Assembly: GCF_018100905.1 (NCBI RefSeq) | Contig: NZ_JAGJEG010000015.1 | Coordinates: forward strand, 1 to 64,000 | Length of the DNA stretch: 64,000 nt | From: Pseudoalteromonas sp. MMG010 | GTDB lineage: Bacteria > Pseudomonadota > Gammaproteobacteria > Enterobacterales > Alteromonadaceae | Direction: 5' to 3' | Shown: positions 27,404-37,341 of the stretch, one piece after another | Layout of the letters: every line of letters begins with the position of its first letter | How positions within the stretch are numbered: the stretch's first letter is position 1 | The notes under the pieces: model-generated | Databases searched by the model: none | What the model saw: only the letters and a program-made list of their open reading frames with translations | Told to the model about the DNA's origin: nothing | Position numbers and translations under genes: made by a program

Positions 27404-28060
27404 CTACAGCGTCTCATTTTTATTTTTGGCTAACGCTTGTTGTTGCCAAGCATTAAAAAGCTGTTGTTGTTTTTTCGATATTTTTAGACCATACGTTTTT
27501 TGCATATAACTATATGCTTTAACAATACGCTCGCGTGCATAAAAAGGAGGTTCTACAACGCGCTGTTTAAAATTTACTTTTACAGGGCAGCGGCCGTATT
27601 GATTAGCCTCACCGGTGAGCATACCAAAACGAAAGTTAGAGCGATCTGCGTTAACCTCGCCGATGGCAGGGGCTAAATTGTTTATATCGGCTTCCATTTT
27701 TCTAAACTTGGCACTATTTTTAACGCAGTTTTTGCGACCGCCATCTTGCCAGCACTGTAGCTGGTGGCCAAATTCCCATGCTGGTACTATATGTTCCCAT
27801 TCAATACGTAAAGCACGTACATTTACTTTTCCCGAACGAGTGTAAGTGTTGCGAGGAATATAACCACAACTTGTTGGATCGGGTATTAATTTTTTTCCTT
27901 GGCGTTTTATATCGCAGCCACAATAAAGGCTCTTAGCGTTACTTGGCAGGGTTTTAATTAAATGCTTTTTTGCCGTTGAAAAACGGGTGAATTGCTCAGC
28001 ATAAACGCCAAAGCACATCATTATGGCTGTAAAAGCCAAAATATATCGAATCATATCCAT
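27404..28060 (-). CDS. endA: Endonuclease I, secreted or periplasmic DNase
   Basis: About 218 residues with a signal peptide (ending near VYA-EQF). It matches the endonuclease I/Dns family: SLYCGCDI near the start, the catalytic RIEWEHIVPAWEFG motif with the active-site His, and NLAPAIGEVNADRSNFRFG. Eight or so cysteines suggest disulfides in the oxidising envelope. It degrades double-stranded DNA outside the cytoplasm. GTG (28063) and two ATG (28060, 28054) are possible starts; the ATG at 28060 was chosen. Confidence 0.9.
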   Translation of the reverse strand: MDMIRYILAFTAIMMCFGVYAEQFTRFSTAKKHLIKTLPSNAKSLYCGCDIKRQGKKLIPDPTSCGYIPRNTYTRSGKVNVRALRIEWEHIVPAWEFGHQLQCWQDGGRKNCVKNSAKFRKMEADINNLAPAIGEVNADRSNFRFGMLTGEANQYGRCPVKVNFKQRVVEPPFYARERIVKAYSYMQKTYGLKISKKQQQLFNAWQQQALAKNKNETL

Positions 28061-28165
28061 CACATAAGTGAACTACAGGAACGTGCATTTTATAGACGTT
28101 AAGCTTAAAAAGAAATAGCGATACTGATGCTAAAGCAACACAGACTATTTTATATTAAGCCAACC

Positions 28166-28879
28166 TTATTTGCGTTTAAAAAATACAAATTGCCGACGCC
28201 TAAGTGTTTGTAACAGCAGTAGCATGCCCGTTAAGCAAAATAACACGCTGCTTGCTGCAAAACTAATGAGTAACGGGTTATTAAAGTTTTCTCTGTCGTC
28301 GTAATCCATAATGTGCAACATCCAAAAAAAGTCAAAAATACGCCATAAATCACTACGAATAGCCATAACTTTGCCGCTATCTTTTGCTAAATATAAAGTA
28401 GTATTTAATATATCGTTGTATTGCAGTTGCCAAATATTCTTTTTATAACCGGCTTCACGGGGAGCTTGTTGTAGTAGGGTTGCTTGAGATAACGAGGCAT
28501 TAATTAATAAATGCGCTTTAGCATTGGCAATTACTTGGCTTTTAGATGGCGCTTTAAATGGCTGGGCTGTGAGTGCATTAAATATATGTGTACCTGTTTT
28601 GCTTATCACTGTAATCGTCGGCGTATTTAAAAAATGACTGTATAAAATTTGAGTTGGGTTGACGACCTGAGTAACAATATCATCAAGCGACGCCACATAA
28701 TCGGCGTGGCTAAAGGGGTTATTTATACTGCGCTTAGCTAAGTGTTTGCCGTGTACTTTTTCTAAGGGGATTGCACTCATCACTAATCCACCTAATAACC
28801 ATACGAGTATTTGTATTGCTAAAATATAACCTAACCATTTATGAATTTTACGTGCATTTTTAAATATTTTTTTTTGCAT
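28166..28879 (-). CDS. PepSY-associated membrane protein
   Basis: This 237-residue protein has an N-terminal helix (WLGYILAIQILVWLLGGLVMSAI), a periplasmic PepSY-like region, and a C-terminal helix (PLLISFAASSVLFCLTGMLLLLQTL). The RKIHKWLG start and the FFWMLHIMDY segment before the last helix are typical of PepSY-TM proteins found with iron or flavin reductases. No redox partner lies beside it. Function unknown. Confidence 0.75.
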   Translation of the reverse strand: MQKKIFKNARKIHKWLGYILAIQILVWLLGGLVMSAIPLEKVHGKHLAKRSINNPFSHADYVASLDDIVTQVVNPTQILYSHFLNTPTITVISKTGTHIFNALTAQPFKAPSKSQVIANAKAHLLINASLSQATLLQQAPREAGYKKNIWQLQYNDILNTTLYLAKDSGKVMAIRSDLWRIFDFFWMLHIMDYDDRENFNNPLLISFAASSVLFCLTGMLLLLQTLRRRQFVFFKRK

Positions 28880-29053
28880 TTTTACTTAGAAAATATTATT
28901 TGGTATTTTGACGGTAATTATAAATGAGCAAATTACTTTGCCCCTGTGGCAAAGTGTCGCAGTTTTGTAAAAAAAACATCAACGCATAGTTTGGTATAAC
29001 GCCAAAACTGCGGTAACCTTTGTCTGAAATTATCACAGAGTAAATAAGCAACA

Positions 29054-29434
29054 ATGTCAGAAATTCAATTTTTAAATGTCGATCTTGAGCTTGAGTCAAA
29101 ACAAGATATTAGTTTATTAGTAGCCGACCTAAAGAAAAGCGCGATGGTTTTGCATTATGATAAAGATGAATATAGGCAACTTGCGCGCATTGAAGCCAGC
29201 GGAGAAGTAAATACTCCAGATAAAGCGATTAACTATTTATGTGAGTTAATAGAATCATGTTCTCGCAATGCTTTAAAGCAATGGCTGAGTTGTTCAAGAC
29301 GTACATTTGATATTGGTTTTGAGTCGGGAGAATCACCAAAGTGTTTTAACCAAGCGCTGCACGCCGATACTTTATTACGTATCTCTGCTATTGGCGCTGG
29401 TTTGGAAATTACAATTTATCCTATTGAAAAATAG
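29054..29434 (+). CDS. Hypothetical protein, possibly DUF4279-like
   Basis: This 126-residue soluble protein has no signal peptide. It has the pattern of an N-terminal strand, ARIEASGEVNTPDKAINYLCELI helix, then RRTFDIGFESG and a final LLRISAIGAGLEITIYP, which recalls the DUF4279 family; this assignment is tentative. It is divergent from the PepSY gene and convergent with the thioesterase gene, 5 bases away. Confidence 0.55.
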   Translation: MSEIQFLNVDLELESKQDISLLVADLKKSAMVLHYDKDEYRQLARIEASGEVNTPDKAINYLCELIESCSRNALKQWLSCSRRTFDIGFESGESPKCFNQALHADTLLRISAIGAGLEITIYPIEK

Positions 29435-29439
29435 TTATT

Positions 29440-29880
29440 TTATTTTCGCTCGACCACTGCTGCGGTCATCTTCGATACGCAGCAAAGTTCTCCTCGACTA
29501 TTTGTAATTTTTATTTCCCATACTGAACTGCGTTTACCAATATGAAAGGCTTTTGCAGTGGCTGTTAAGAGCCCATTACGAGATGCTTTTAAGTGACTGG
29601 CGCTGATTTCTTGGCCAACACAATAGTATTTATCGGTATCCACAACAAAGTTTGCAGCATAACTGGCCACCGTTTCGGCAAGTACGACATTTGCTCCACC
29701 ATGGAGCATACCAATCGGGTTATGATGCTCAGGTATTACAGGCATAGTCGCAGTAAGATAATCATCGCCAATCTCAGTGATCTCTATCGCCATCGTTTTC
29801 ATTAATGTGCCTTTACCATGCAAACCTTGATCAAGTTGTTTGCACAAGTCTAGCGTAATGGGGTGGTGCCAAATAGCCAT
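29440..29880 (-). CDS. Hotdog-fold thioesterase (YdiI/MenI-like)
   Basis: This 146-residue protein aligns well with E. coli YdiI: GDDYLTATMPV near residue 38, the catalytic loop GMLHGGANVVLAETVASYAA (Glu in AETVAS is the expected catalytic residue), VGQEISASHLKASR and VWEIKITNSRGELCC. This family hydrolyses acyl-CoA thioesters, including 1,4-dihydroxy-2-naphthoyl-CoA in menaquinone synthesis. Substrate here is inferred only. It is divergent from lexA. Confidence 0.88.
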   Translation of the reverse strand: MAIWHHPITLDLCKQLDQGLHGKGTLMKTMAIEITEIGDDYLTATMPVIPEHHNPIGMLHGGANVVLAETVASYAANFVVDTDKYYCVGQEISASHLKASRNGLLTATAKAFHIGKRSSVWEIKITNSRGELCCVSKMTAAVVERK

Positions 29881-30199
29881 CGTTTTTCCTTATATGTTAC
29901 CTGTGTGTTTTTAGGAATATTTTTGGAGATTGAGGTTTTTTAATCTAAGGCATAGGTAAAAATAGAGCAACGCTATTAGACCTAGCGATTATCCTTTACC
30001 TAAATTTATAATAAGCTTAAAAATCAATCATTCAAGGTTAACTCGCCCAGGTATTCACATTGACATTTTTACTTTTAAAATGCAATTTCCAATACTATTT
30101 CAGTAATTTAAGTCCTTTTATAGTTAACAATAACCCGATATAAATTGGTTTTTTTAAGAGCATTTATGAAGTTAAATTAAATTTGCGATTTTAATATAA
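29881..30199. other. Region between the thioesterase gene and lexA
   Basis: It is AT-rich and non-coding. A multi-part hairpin can be drawn at 29953-30002 with outer arms TAGGTAAA/TTTACCTA and inner arms CGCTA/TAGCG. It lacks a T tract, so it is not a simple terminator. Otherwise nothing recognised apart from the LexA sites at the right end. Confidence 0.45.
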
Positions 30200-30215
30200 C
30201 TGTATATACTCACAG
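30200..30215. promoter_or_regulatory. LexA box 1 (SOS box)
   Basis: CTGTATATACTCACAG matches CTGT-N8-ACAG exactly. It lies 30 bases before the lexA ATG. Confidence 0.9.
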
Positions 30216-30224
30216 TTAATTGTA

Positions 30225-30240
30225 CTGTATGGAAAACCAG
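30225..30240. promoter_or_regulatory. LexA box 2 (SOS box, one mismatch)
   Basis: CTGTATGGAAAACCAG matches CTGT-N8-ACAG with one change (CCAG). It is centred 25 bp after box 1, and overlaps the likely ribosome site of lexA. Paired boxes before lexA are also known in E. coli. Confidence 0.75.
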
Positions 30241-30244
30241 TTGT

Positions 30245-30862
30245 ATGCGCCCACTAACAAAACGACAAGCACAAATTCTTGAACTAATTAAAGTATTTAT
30301 AAAAGACACGGGGATGCCTCCAACACGTGCGGAAATAGCTAAAACACTGGGCTTTAAAAGTGCAAATGCAGCTGAAGAACATTTAAAAGCACTGGCCAAA
30401 AAAGGTGTTATTAAAATGAAACCTGGTGCCAGCCGTGGTATTCAATTAGTAGAAGAAGATGAGCCAGAGCAACTTGGTTTACCATTAATTGGTCGTGTTG
30501 CTGCCGGTGAGCCGATTTTAGCGCAACAGCATGTTGAGAGCCATTGCCAAATTGATCCGTTAATGTTTAAACCTGCCGCTGATTTTTTACTACGCGTTAA
30601 TGGCATGAGTATGAAAGATATTGGCATTATGGATGGCGATTTATTGGCTGTTCATCGCACTCAAGTAGCAGAAAATGGCCAAGTCGTGGTCGCACGTGTT
30701 GATGAAGATGTTACGGTAAAACGATTAGAAAAAGCAGGTAGAAAAGTATTATTACATGCTGAAAACGAAGAGTTTTCTCCAATTGAAGTAGATTTAGAGC
30801 ACGAGTCTTTTAATATTGAAGGACTAGCAGTGGGTGTGATCAGGAACGCTGACTGGATGTAA
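30245..30862 (+). CDS. lexA: SOS repressor LexA
   Basis: This 205-residue protein has an N-terminal winged helix ([14 protein letters not shown], then [26 protein letters not shown]) and a C-terminal S24 self-cleavage domain. The cleavage site is Ala87-Gly88 (GRVAAGEP), the nucleophile Ser122 (NGMSMKD) and the general base Lys159 (VTVKRLEK). LexA represses the SOS regulon and cuts itself when RecA filaments form. Two SOS boxes upstream show autoregulation. Confidence 0.97.
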   Translation: MRPLTKRQAQILELIKVFIKDTGMPPTRAEIAKTLGFKSANAAEEHLKALAKKGVIKMKPGASRGIQLVEEDEPEQLGLPLIGRVAAGEPILAQQHVESHCQIDPLMFKPAADFLLRVNGMSMKDIGIMDGDLLAVHRTQVAENGQVVVARVDEDVTVKRLEKAGRKVLLHAENEEFSPIEVDLEHESFNIEGLAVGVIRNADWM

Positions 30863-30884
30863 TTGTGGTTAAAGCCAGGCTTTT

Positions 30885-30911
30885 ATAAACGCGCTTATAT
30901 AGCGCGTTTAT
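30885..30911. terminator. Hairpin terminator after lexA
   Basis: Perfect 11-bp stem ATAAACGCGCT/AGCGCGTTTAT with a 5-base loop, 22 bases after the lexA stop. The T tract is short and interrupted. Confidence 0.65.
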
Positions 30912-31039
30912 CGTTTGTAGTAGCACATTTTATCGCCTTGTTTTCATTATAATGTCTACTAATAATACGACGGTAAGCGTTTTTAGATTGTATATTTGAT
31001 AGTATTGTTGATTCTATCTTTTAAAAAGTGGTTAATGTG

Positions 31040-31660
31040 ATGAAATATTTATATACCGGGTTTATTGCTGCTTTATGCATACTGTTAAGTGCGTGTTCTA
31101 ATGAAAATAATCCGCTGGATGTAGACGCATTGGTATATGAAAAAGCAAAGCCGTTGTCGGATTTTACTCTAACGGATCAAAACGATAGCTTAGTCACTAA
31201 AGCTGCTTTTTTAGGTCAGTGGAATTTAGTTTTTTTAGGTTATACCAGTTGCCCCGATATTTGCCCTTTAACACTCGCTAAATTAAATAATGTATATAAA
31301 AATTTAGCAGCCGATTATCCCTTACAAATCTGGTTTGTATCTGTTGATCCAAAACGAGATACTGTAAAAAAGCGTAAATTATACATAGATTACTTCAACC
31401 CAAAATTTTTAGCTGTATCAGGTGAGCATAAAGATTTATTCCCGTTTGTAAGAGAGCTTGGGTTGATATATGCCATTCGCGATACCGATGAAGACGAATA
31501 TTTAGTCGATCACAGTGGTTCGGTGGCGTTGGTTGATGAGCTAGGAAGCGTGAGGGCTATTTTTAAACCCGAGTTTAAACAAGGTGGCGTTCCAATCATT
31601 AACAGTAAAGAATTAGTCCGTGATTTTAAAAAAATAGCGGATTACTACCGTATTAATTAA
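31040..31660 (+). CDS. SCO1/SenC family copper chaperone-like protein
   Basis: This 206-residue lipoprotein (lipobox LLSAC, Cys19) has a thioredoxin fold with the copper-binding CPDIC (Cys71, Cys75) in GYTSCPDICPLTLAKL and the distal His158 in LVDHSGS. Sco proteins deliver copper to, or reduce, the CuA site of cytochrome oxidase in the envelope. No oxidase genes are nearby. The ATG at 31040 fits the signal peptide; a GTG at 31028 is in frame. Confidence 0.9.
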   Translation: MKYLYTGFIAALCILLSACSNENNPLDVDALVYEKAKPLSDFTLTDQNDSLVTKAAFLGQWNLVFLGYTSCPDICPLTLAKLNNVYKNLAADYPLQIWFVSVDPKRDTVKKRKLYIDYFNPKFLAVSGEHKDLFPFVRELGLIYAIRDTDEDEYLVDHSGSVALVDELGSVRAIFKPEFKQGGVPIINSKELVRDFKKIADYYRIN

Positions 31661-31703
31661 CGCTCATTTATTACTGATTCATGGCTTTTTAAATCAGCCA
31701 ATG

Positions 31704-31723
31704 CAGGGGGAAATGTCTCCCTG
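31704..31723 (+). terminator. Possible terminator after the sco gene
   Basis: Stem CAGGG/CCCTG extended by G-T and G-C pairs, followed by ACTCTTATTTTA. A modest stem and an interrupted T tract make this a weak candidate. Confidence 0.4.
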
Positions 31724-31886
31724 ACTCTTATTTTACGACTTTAAATTATGACCCCTTAGGATGAATAACGTCGAGTTTTCATCTCCTGTCCCTGTGTTAG
31801 AAAATATTTTCGTCCTTTTATGGCATTTTTTGTAACTAAGGCTAAGCTTTTGTTATGAATTGAAAATAATATTTAGTTAGTGCCCT

Positions 31887-32153
31887 ATGTTACAGCTTCC
31901 TAATGAACTTAATGCTAATTATGCCGCTACGCTACAACAAAAAATTATGGATGAGTTTATCACCGGTGATGATCTATCTATTGATATTAGTGGTGTTGTT
32001 CAAGTCGATACCGTTGCGCTACAGGTACTGTGTGTACTGCAGCACCACTTATTACAAAAGGGTAAAAAAATTAAGTGGTTAGGTGAAAGTAAAGAAATGG
32101 AAAAAACAGTTCAAACATTGGGCTTAAGTGATTATTTGTTAAAAACAATATAA
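31887..32153 (+). CDS. STAS domain protein of the chemotaxis cluster
   Basis: This 88-residue single STAS domain (LSIDISGVVQVDTVALQVLCVLQHHL) resembles anti-sigma-antagonist-like proteins. The site normally holding a phosphorylatable Ser reads D41-T42-V43-A44, so Thr42 is the only candidate. A free STAS protein commonly heads chemotaxis-like clusters of this type in gammaproteobacteria. It is 10 bases before cheY and begins the operon. Confidence 0.85.
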   Translation: MLQLPNELNANYAATLQQKIMDEFITGDDLSIDISGVVQVDTVALQVLCVLQHHLLQKGKKIKWLGESKEMEKTVQTLGLSDYLLKTI

Positions 32154-32163
32154 GAAGGTAATA

Positions 32164-32526
32164 ATGAAAAGAATTTTAGCTGTAGATGACTCTGCCTCGA
32201 TGCGCCAGATGGTAGGCTTTACTTTATCTCAGGCGGGCTTTGAGGTTGTTGAAGCTAAAGATGGCAGCGAAGCATTGCTATTGGCAAAAGACACGGTATT
32301 TGATGCGGTTATTTCTGATATTAATATGCCTGAAATGGATGGCATAGCGCTAATTAAAGCACTACGTGCTTTGCCTGCCTATAAATTTACTCCATTGTTA
32401 ATGCTAACAACCGAATCGGGATTAGATAAAAAAACGCAAGGAAAAGAAGCCGGAGCGACGGGTTGGATTATTAAGCCTTTTAACCCTGAGCAATTATTGG
32501 CTGTATTAAAAAAAGTAATACGCTAA
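32164..32526 (+). CDS. cheY: CheY-like response regulator
   Basis: This 120-residue single receiver domain has the acidic pair in AVDDS, phosphoacceptor Asp52 (VISDINMPEMDG), Thr in MLTTES and Lys104 (IIKPFNPEQ). It has no output domain, so it acts as a diffusible CheY. AGAAGG precedes the ATG. It lies between the STAS gene and cheA. Confidence 0.93.
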   Translation: MKRILAVDDSASMRQMVGFTLSQAGFEVVEAKDGSEALLLAKDTVFDAVISDINMPEMDGIALIKALRALPAYKFTPLLMLTTESGLDKKTQGKEAGATGWIIKPFNPEQLLAVLKKVIR

Positions 32527-32542
32527 AACACAGGAATTAAGC

Positions 32543-34516
32543 GTGAGTATAGATTTAAGTCAGTTTCATGAGGTGTTTTTTGATGAGAGTTTTGAAGGCC
32601 TTGATGCGATGGAGGCTGAGTTACTGCAATTAAATCCAGAGACATTAAATGACGATGCAATTAATACAATATTTAGAGCTGCCCATTCTATAAAAGGGGG
32701 GAGTAGTACTTTTTCATTTCAAGCAGTGGCTGATATTACGCATGAATTAGAAAGCTTGTTAGATAAAATTCGGCAAAATGTGATAACCATTACCCCAGAT
32801 CATATCACCTTATTTTTAAAATCAATCGATTATATTAGAGAGTTATTGGATGCTTATAAGCGTAAGCAGACACCGGAACTAACGCAGTTACATCGCTTAG
32901 TAAACGAATTTAAAGCGTATAATAATACCGTGTCAGTCTCTGTTATAGCTAGTGAGCAATCTACTGGGCAAATGCAAACTTATATCATTGATTTTAAACC
33001 ACATCCAAACCTATTTAAGACCGGAAATGACCCATTATATATAATTGACGATTTAGGTGAGCTGGGGCAATTAGAAACGAAAGCGTTTTGTGAAGCTTTA
33101 CCTGAATTCGATGCCTTTGAAAGTGATGAATGCTACCTTTATTGGCAGCTTACGCTAACAACCGAAAAATCAAAACAGGCGATTATTGCAGTGTTTGATT
33201 GGGTTGCTGATGATGCGGATGTTCATATTGCGTTACAGCCTAGTAATACCGTGATTAACCCCATTAATGCACTAGCCGAGCAGCAGCAACCAGAGCGCCG
33301 TAGTAATGATGCCACCTCTATGCGAATCGATGTTAAAAAAGTAAACTCGTTAATTAATATGACGGGTGAGCTGGTGATTTCACAAAATATTTTAAACCAG
33401 TTTTTAAATCAAGAGTTAACACCAAGCTCGATTGCTAAAATTCAGCAAAGTCTTGCAGTACTTGCTAAACATACTCAGCAATTGCAAGAAAATATATTAC
33501 GTATCAGGATGCTGCCAATTAGTTTGGTATTTAGCCGCTTTACGCGTTTGGTGCGAGACTATTGCATGGAGCATGATAAACAGATTGCACTTAAGGTCTC
33601 TGGCGAACACACCGAGTTAGATAAGTCCTTAATTGAGCGTATATCGGACCCCATTGTGCATTTAGTAAGAAACTCACTCGATCATGGTATTGAGAGTATT
33701 GCACAACGAAAAGCAAATAATAAACCGCTTTGCGGGACTATTTCATTACACGCTTTTCACCAAGGTGACACTATGGTGATAGAAGTTAGTGATGATGGGC
33801 AGGGCTTTGACAATGAAAAGATTGTAGCGAGCGCGGTAAAAAAGCAATTAATAGCCCCGAATCAACAACTCACAGAAGAAGACATATTAGCACTGTTATT
33901 TTTACCCGGGTTTAGTACGGCAAATCATATTACTGAGGTCTCTGGGCGAGGAGTCGGGATGGATGTGGTTAAGCGTAATATTGAATCGCTGCAAGGTACA
34001 TTGCAGGTAACATCAGCGGTTAATGAAGGGGTTAAATTTACGATTAGATTACCTTTAACACTCGCCATTTTGGAAGGGCAGTTGGTGTACTGTGCTGAAC
34101 AAACGTTTGTAATCGCATTAACTTCGATTATTGAGTCAATACAGATCAAACAAAGTGATATTACACACGACAGCCATGGTCGTAAAACAATTGAGTTTAG
34201 AAATGAATTGATTGCTATTTCATATTTAGGGGAATTATTTGAGTTAACTGATTATACGCTGGCAAATGATAGGTTATTACTTGTTGTTGTTGAGGCCGAT
34301 AATGAACGTCTAGGGCTTATTGTTGATAGCTTTTTAGATCAGCAACAAGTGGTTGTAAAAAGTGTTGAAGAAAATTACAAAGCGATTGATGGTATTGCAG
34401 GAGCAACGATTTTAAGTAATGGACATGTATCATTAATTGTGGATATTGCCGGTTTGATAAAGTTAAAAAAACAGCACGCACACGAAATAACACAACTGAT
34501 AGCAGCGCCCATATGA
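32543..34516 (+). CDS. cheA: Chemotaxis histidine kinase CheA
   Basis: At 657 residues it has an HPt domain with His48 (AAHSIKGGSSTF) and a P2-like region (about 150-235, FKPHPNLFKTGNDPLYIIDDLGELG). A dimerisation helix pair (about 258-325, VKKVNSLINMTGELVISQN) follows, then the ATPase with N box (VRNSLDHGIES), G boxes (SDDGQGFD, GRGVGMDVVK), and a CheW-like C-terminal domain (about 520-650). It phosphorylates CheY in response to the receptor. Start is GTG at 32543 with AGGA upstream; its stop overlaps cheW by 4 bases. Confidence 0.94.
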   Translation: MSIDLSQFHEVFFDESFEGLDAMEAELLQLNPETLNDDAINTIFRAAHSIKGGSSTFSFQAVADITHELESLLDKIRQNVITITPDHITLFLKSIDYIRELLDAYKRKQTPELTQLHRLVNEFKAYNNTVSVSVIASEQSTGQMQTYIIDFKPHPNLFKTGNDPLYIIDDLGELGQLETKAFCEALPEFDAFESDECYLYWQLTLTTEKSKQAIIAVFDWVADDADVHIALQPSNTVINPINALAEQQQPERRSNDATSMRIDVKKVNSLINMTGELVISQNILNQFLNQELTPSSIAKIQQSLAVLAKHTQQLQENILRIRMLPISLVFSRFTRLVRDYCMEHDKQIALKVSGEHTELDKSLIERISDPIVHLVRNSLDHGIESIAQRKANNKPLCGTISLHAFHQGDTMVIEVSDDGQGFDNEKIVASAVKKQLIAPNQQLTEEDILALLFLPGFSTANHITEVSGRGVGMDVVKRNIESLQGTLQVTSAVNEGVKFTIRLPLTLAILEGQLVYCAEQTFVIALTSIIESIQIKQSDITHDSHGRKTIEFRNELIAISYLGELFELTDYTLANDRLLLVVVEADNERLGLIVDSFLDQQQVVVKSVEENYKAIDGIAGATILSNGHVSLIVDIAGLIKLKKQHAHEITQLIAAPI

Positions 34517-35007
34517 GCGATAAAAAAGCGATACGAAAACCAGTTGAAAATACTACGCAAGTAGACATTTCCTTACCCGAATTTGAGTTTTTAACTTTTT
34601 ATCTCGAAGAGAAAGTGTTTGCTATAGATATTTTAAAAGTACATGAGATATGTACTGTACAACCGTTAACGAAGTTACCATTTAGCCCCGATTATGTCGT
34701 TGGGGTTATCAATTTACGTGGGGCAATTATACCAATAATAGATTTGCGGATTCGATTTTCATTATCAGCAAAAACCTATGGAGCATTGACGACATTCATT
34801 ATTATTTCGCTAGAGGTTGATGGGCAGTTTAAATTAATTGGCGCTGCTGTAGATAAAACAGGTGATGTATTAGCGATACCCGAAAATAAAATAGTGTCTG
34901 AACAAGAAACAGATTGCAGCGAAAGCAGTCAATTTAATCAAGGCTTTGTTGTTGATGGAGAATCAAAGATAGCACAGCTCAATTGGAAACAAATATTGTA
35001 TACGTAA
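34513..35007 (+). CDS. cheW: Chemotaxis coupling protein CheW
   Basis: This 164-residue CheW domain has EFLTFYLEEKVFAIDILKVHEI, PFSPDYVVGVINLRGAIIPIIDLRIRF and AAVDKTGDVLAI. It bridges the receptor and CheA. The ATG overlaps the cheA stop, so translation is coupled. Confidence 0.94.
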   Translation: MSDKKAIRKPVENTTQVDISLPEFEFLTFYLEEKVFAIDILKVHEICTVQPLTKLPFSPDYVVGVINLRGAIIPIIDLRIRFSLSAKTYGALTTFIIISLEVDGQFKLIGAAVDKTGDVLAIPENKIVSEQETDCSESSQFNQGFVVDGESKIAQLNWKQILYT

Positions 35008-35048
35008 TTTAAAGTAAATACGTGTGGATAAATAGAGAAAGGTGTGAA

Positions 35049-37325
35049 ATGGAGCTATTAAGTTTATTTAACAAGAAAAAATCAAAAAATGACTTAATTG
35101 TCGAAACCTTACAATCATCTTTGGCGGTGATTGAATTCGATAAAGAAGGGAATATTCTCGATGCAAACGAAAATTTTCTAACGATATTTGATTATCAACT
35201 CGATGAAGTAATAGGGCAGCGGCATTCTCTGCTCATTGATAGCGAAGATCATAATTCGTCTGATTATTTATTGTTATGGCAGCAGCTAGCTTCGGGTGAG
35301 CTTGTTGCTGGGCAGTATAAGCACCTTTCTCGAAGTGGGAAAGAGCTGTGGTTACAAGTACGTTATAACCCATTACTCAATGATGATGGTGTGGTTTCCT
35401 CTATTATTGCTTTTGCTAGTGAAGTGACTCAACAAAAGCAATTAGCAATTGAGGTTGAAGGGCAAATTAACGCGATTAACAAATCACAAGCAGTGATGGA
35501 GTTTTCACTTGATGGTACGATTTTAGCTGCGAATGATAACTTTTTAAGTGTATTTGGTTATCAATTAAAAGACTTACTAGGGCAGCATCATAGCTCGTTA
35601 GTTAAGCAAGACTTTGCTGAAAGTGAGGAATATAAAGCGTTTTGGCAAAAGCTGGCCAATGGTGAGTTTGATTCAGGAGAATATTTACGCATAGGCAAAG
35701 ATGATAAAGATGTTTGGATACAAGCATCGTATAACCCTATTTTTAATGTGCATGGAAAACCATATAAAGTTATAAAGTATGCAACAGACATCACTGCGCA
35801 AAAAGTGTTGGAACAAAAATCAAAAGAGGCCGCTGATTTAGCTAATGCATTAAAAGTTTGCCAAGCGAATGTAATGATTGCAGATAATGAATTAAACATT
35901 ATTTTTATCAACGATAGGGTAAAAACAATGTTACAAGCGCGCGAAGAGACTTTAAAAAAAGCGATCCCTAACTTTTCGGTAAATGAATTACTCGGTCAGT
36001 CTCTTGATGATTTTCAGCATCACCCTTTGTATCAACGAGAACGCTTTGTTGGCGCGAAAAAACCCTACCAACTAGATATAAACTTAGCCGATTTGCATTT
36101 TAAGTTGATTATTTCACCGTGGGTAAATGCCGCGGGTAAGCGCTTAGGCACTATTGTGGAGTGGGAAGATCGTACTTCTGAGGTGGCAATTGAAAATGAA
36201 ATTGCAGAATTAGTCCATGCTGCTGGGTGTGGCGATTTAGATATGAGGCTAAAAGAAAGCGGTAAAAGCGACTTCTTTTTAACATTAGCAAAAGGACTTA
36301 ATAGTTTAGTTAATATTGTCGATCATACGGTATCGGATATGGCCAGAATGTTAGATGCATTAGCGCGTGGTGATTTATCTAAACGATTAGAAAAAGACTA
36401 TCAAGGGTCTTTTGATAAGTTAAAACAAGATGCAAATACAACCGCAAATAAATTAACTGAAGTCATTAACCAAATTAACCTTTCAGCGAGTTTTGTTGCA
36501 ACGGGGGCTCAACAAATATCGCAAGGTAATGCTGACTTAAATCAACGTACTGAAAAACAAGCATTGTCATTAGTTGAGGCAGCATCGAGCATGGAAGAGA
36601 TGACTAATACGGTGAAACAAAATGCCGATAATGCCAAAATAGCGAATCAATATGCCGAGCAGGCTTATTCAAAAGCGATAAAAGGCGGAGAGGTTGTTAA
36701 CAAGGCTGTGGTGAGTATGTCAGCTATTAATGACTCGAGTAATAAAATATCAGATATTATAGGTGTTATAGATGATATTGCTTTTCAAACTAATTTATTG
36801 GCACTTAACGCCGCCGTTGAAGCGGCAAGAGCGGGTGAGCAAGGGCGTGGTTTTGCTGTTGTCGCAGGGGAAGTTCGTAATTTAGCACAGCGCTCAGCCA
36901 GCGCCGCAAAAGAAATTAAATCATTAATCCGTGATAGCGTAAGTAAAGTGGCTGATGGACGTTTATTGGTTAATGCCTCTGGTGAAACACTTAAAGAGAT
37001 TGTTGTGTCGGTGCAAAGTGTTACGCAGATGATTGCTGATATAGCGCATGCATCACAAGAGCAAAGTGCAGGTATAGCGCAGGTAAACAAAGCGGTAGTA
37101 CAAATGGAAGGAATGACGCAGCAAAATGCAGCCTTAGTAGAGCAGGCCTCAGCTGCGGGTGAGTCAATGGCAGAGCAAGCTTATGAAATGCATCAGTTAT
37201 TGCAGTTTTTTACTGTTTCAGAGCCAATGAATCAATCTACATCGGTTAAAGCGCCTCTACGTTTTGACAATAATTTAAGCCATGGATCTAATCATAAAAA
37301 TGAAACCGGCTGGGATGACTTTTAA
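35049..37325 (+). CDS. Soluble PAS-containing methyl-accepting chemotaxis receptor
   Basis: This is a 758-residue protein. Two adjacent, clearly duplicated PAS domains (about 15-130 and 137-255; [19 protein letters not shown] and [19 protein letters not shown]) precede a third PAS-like region (about 265-390). A HAMP-like linker follows (about 400-490), then the signalling domain with hairpin tip [20 protein letters not shown] and [20 protein letters not shown]. No transmembrane helix is present, so it senses a cytoplasmic cue. It ends in GWDDF, matching the aromatic-x-x-aromatic pattern of the CheR-tethering pentapeptide. AGAAAGG precedes the ATG at 35049; a GTG frame start at 35022 was rejected. 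Confidence 0.92.
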   Translation: MELLSLFNKKKSKNDLIVETLQSSLAVIEFDKEGNILDANENFLTIFDYQLDEVIGQRHSLLIDSEDHNSSDYLLLWQQLASGELVAGQYKHLSRSGKELWLQVRYNPLLNDDGVVSSIIAFASEVTQQKQLAIEVEGQINAINKSQAVMEFSLDGTILAANDNFLSVFGYQLKDLLGQHHSSLVKQDFAESEEYKAFWQKLANGEFDSGEYLRIGKDDKDVWIQASYNPIFNVHGKPYKVIKYATDITAQKVLEQKSKEAADLANALKVCQANVMIADNELNIIFINDRVKTMLQAREETLKKAIPNFSVNELLGQSLDDFQHHPLYQRERFVGAKKPYQLDINLADLHFKLIISPWVNAAGKRLGTIVEWEDRTSEVAIENEIAELVHAAGCGDLDMRLKESGKSDFFLTLAKGLNSLVNIVDHTVSDMARMLDALARGDLSKRLEKDYQGSFDKLKQDANTTANKLTEVINQINLSASFVATGAQQISQGNADLNQRTEKQALSLVEAASSMEEMTNTVKQNADNAKIANQYAEQAYSKAIKGGEVVNKAVVSMSAINDSSNKISDIIGVIDDIAFQTNLLALNAAVEAARAGEQGRGFAVVAGEVRNLAQRSASAAKEIKSLIRDSVSKVADGRLLVNASGETLKEIVVSVQSVTQMIADIAHASQEQSAGIAQVNKAVVQMEGMTQQNAALVEQASAAGESMAEQAYEMHQLLQFFTVSEPMNQSTSVKAPLRFDNNLSHGSNHKNETGWDDF

Positions 37326-37341
37326 TCTTTAGGCAAATAAA

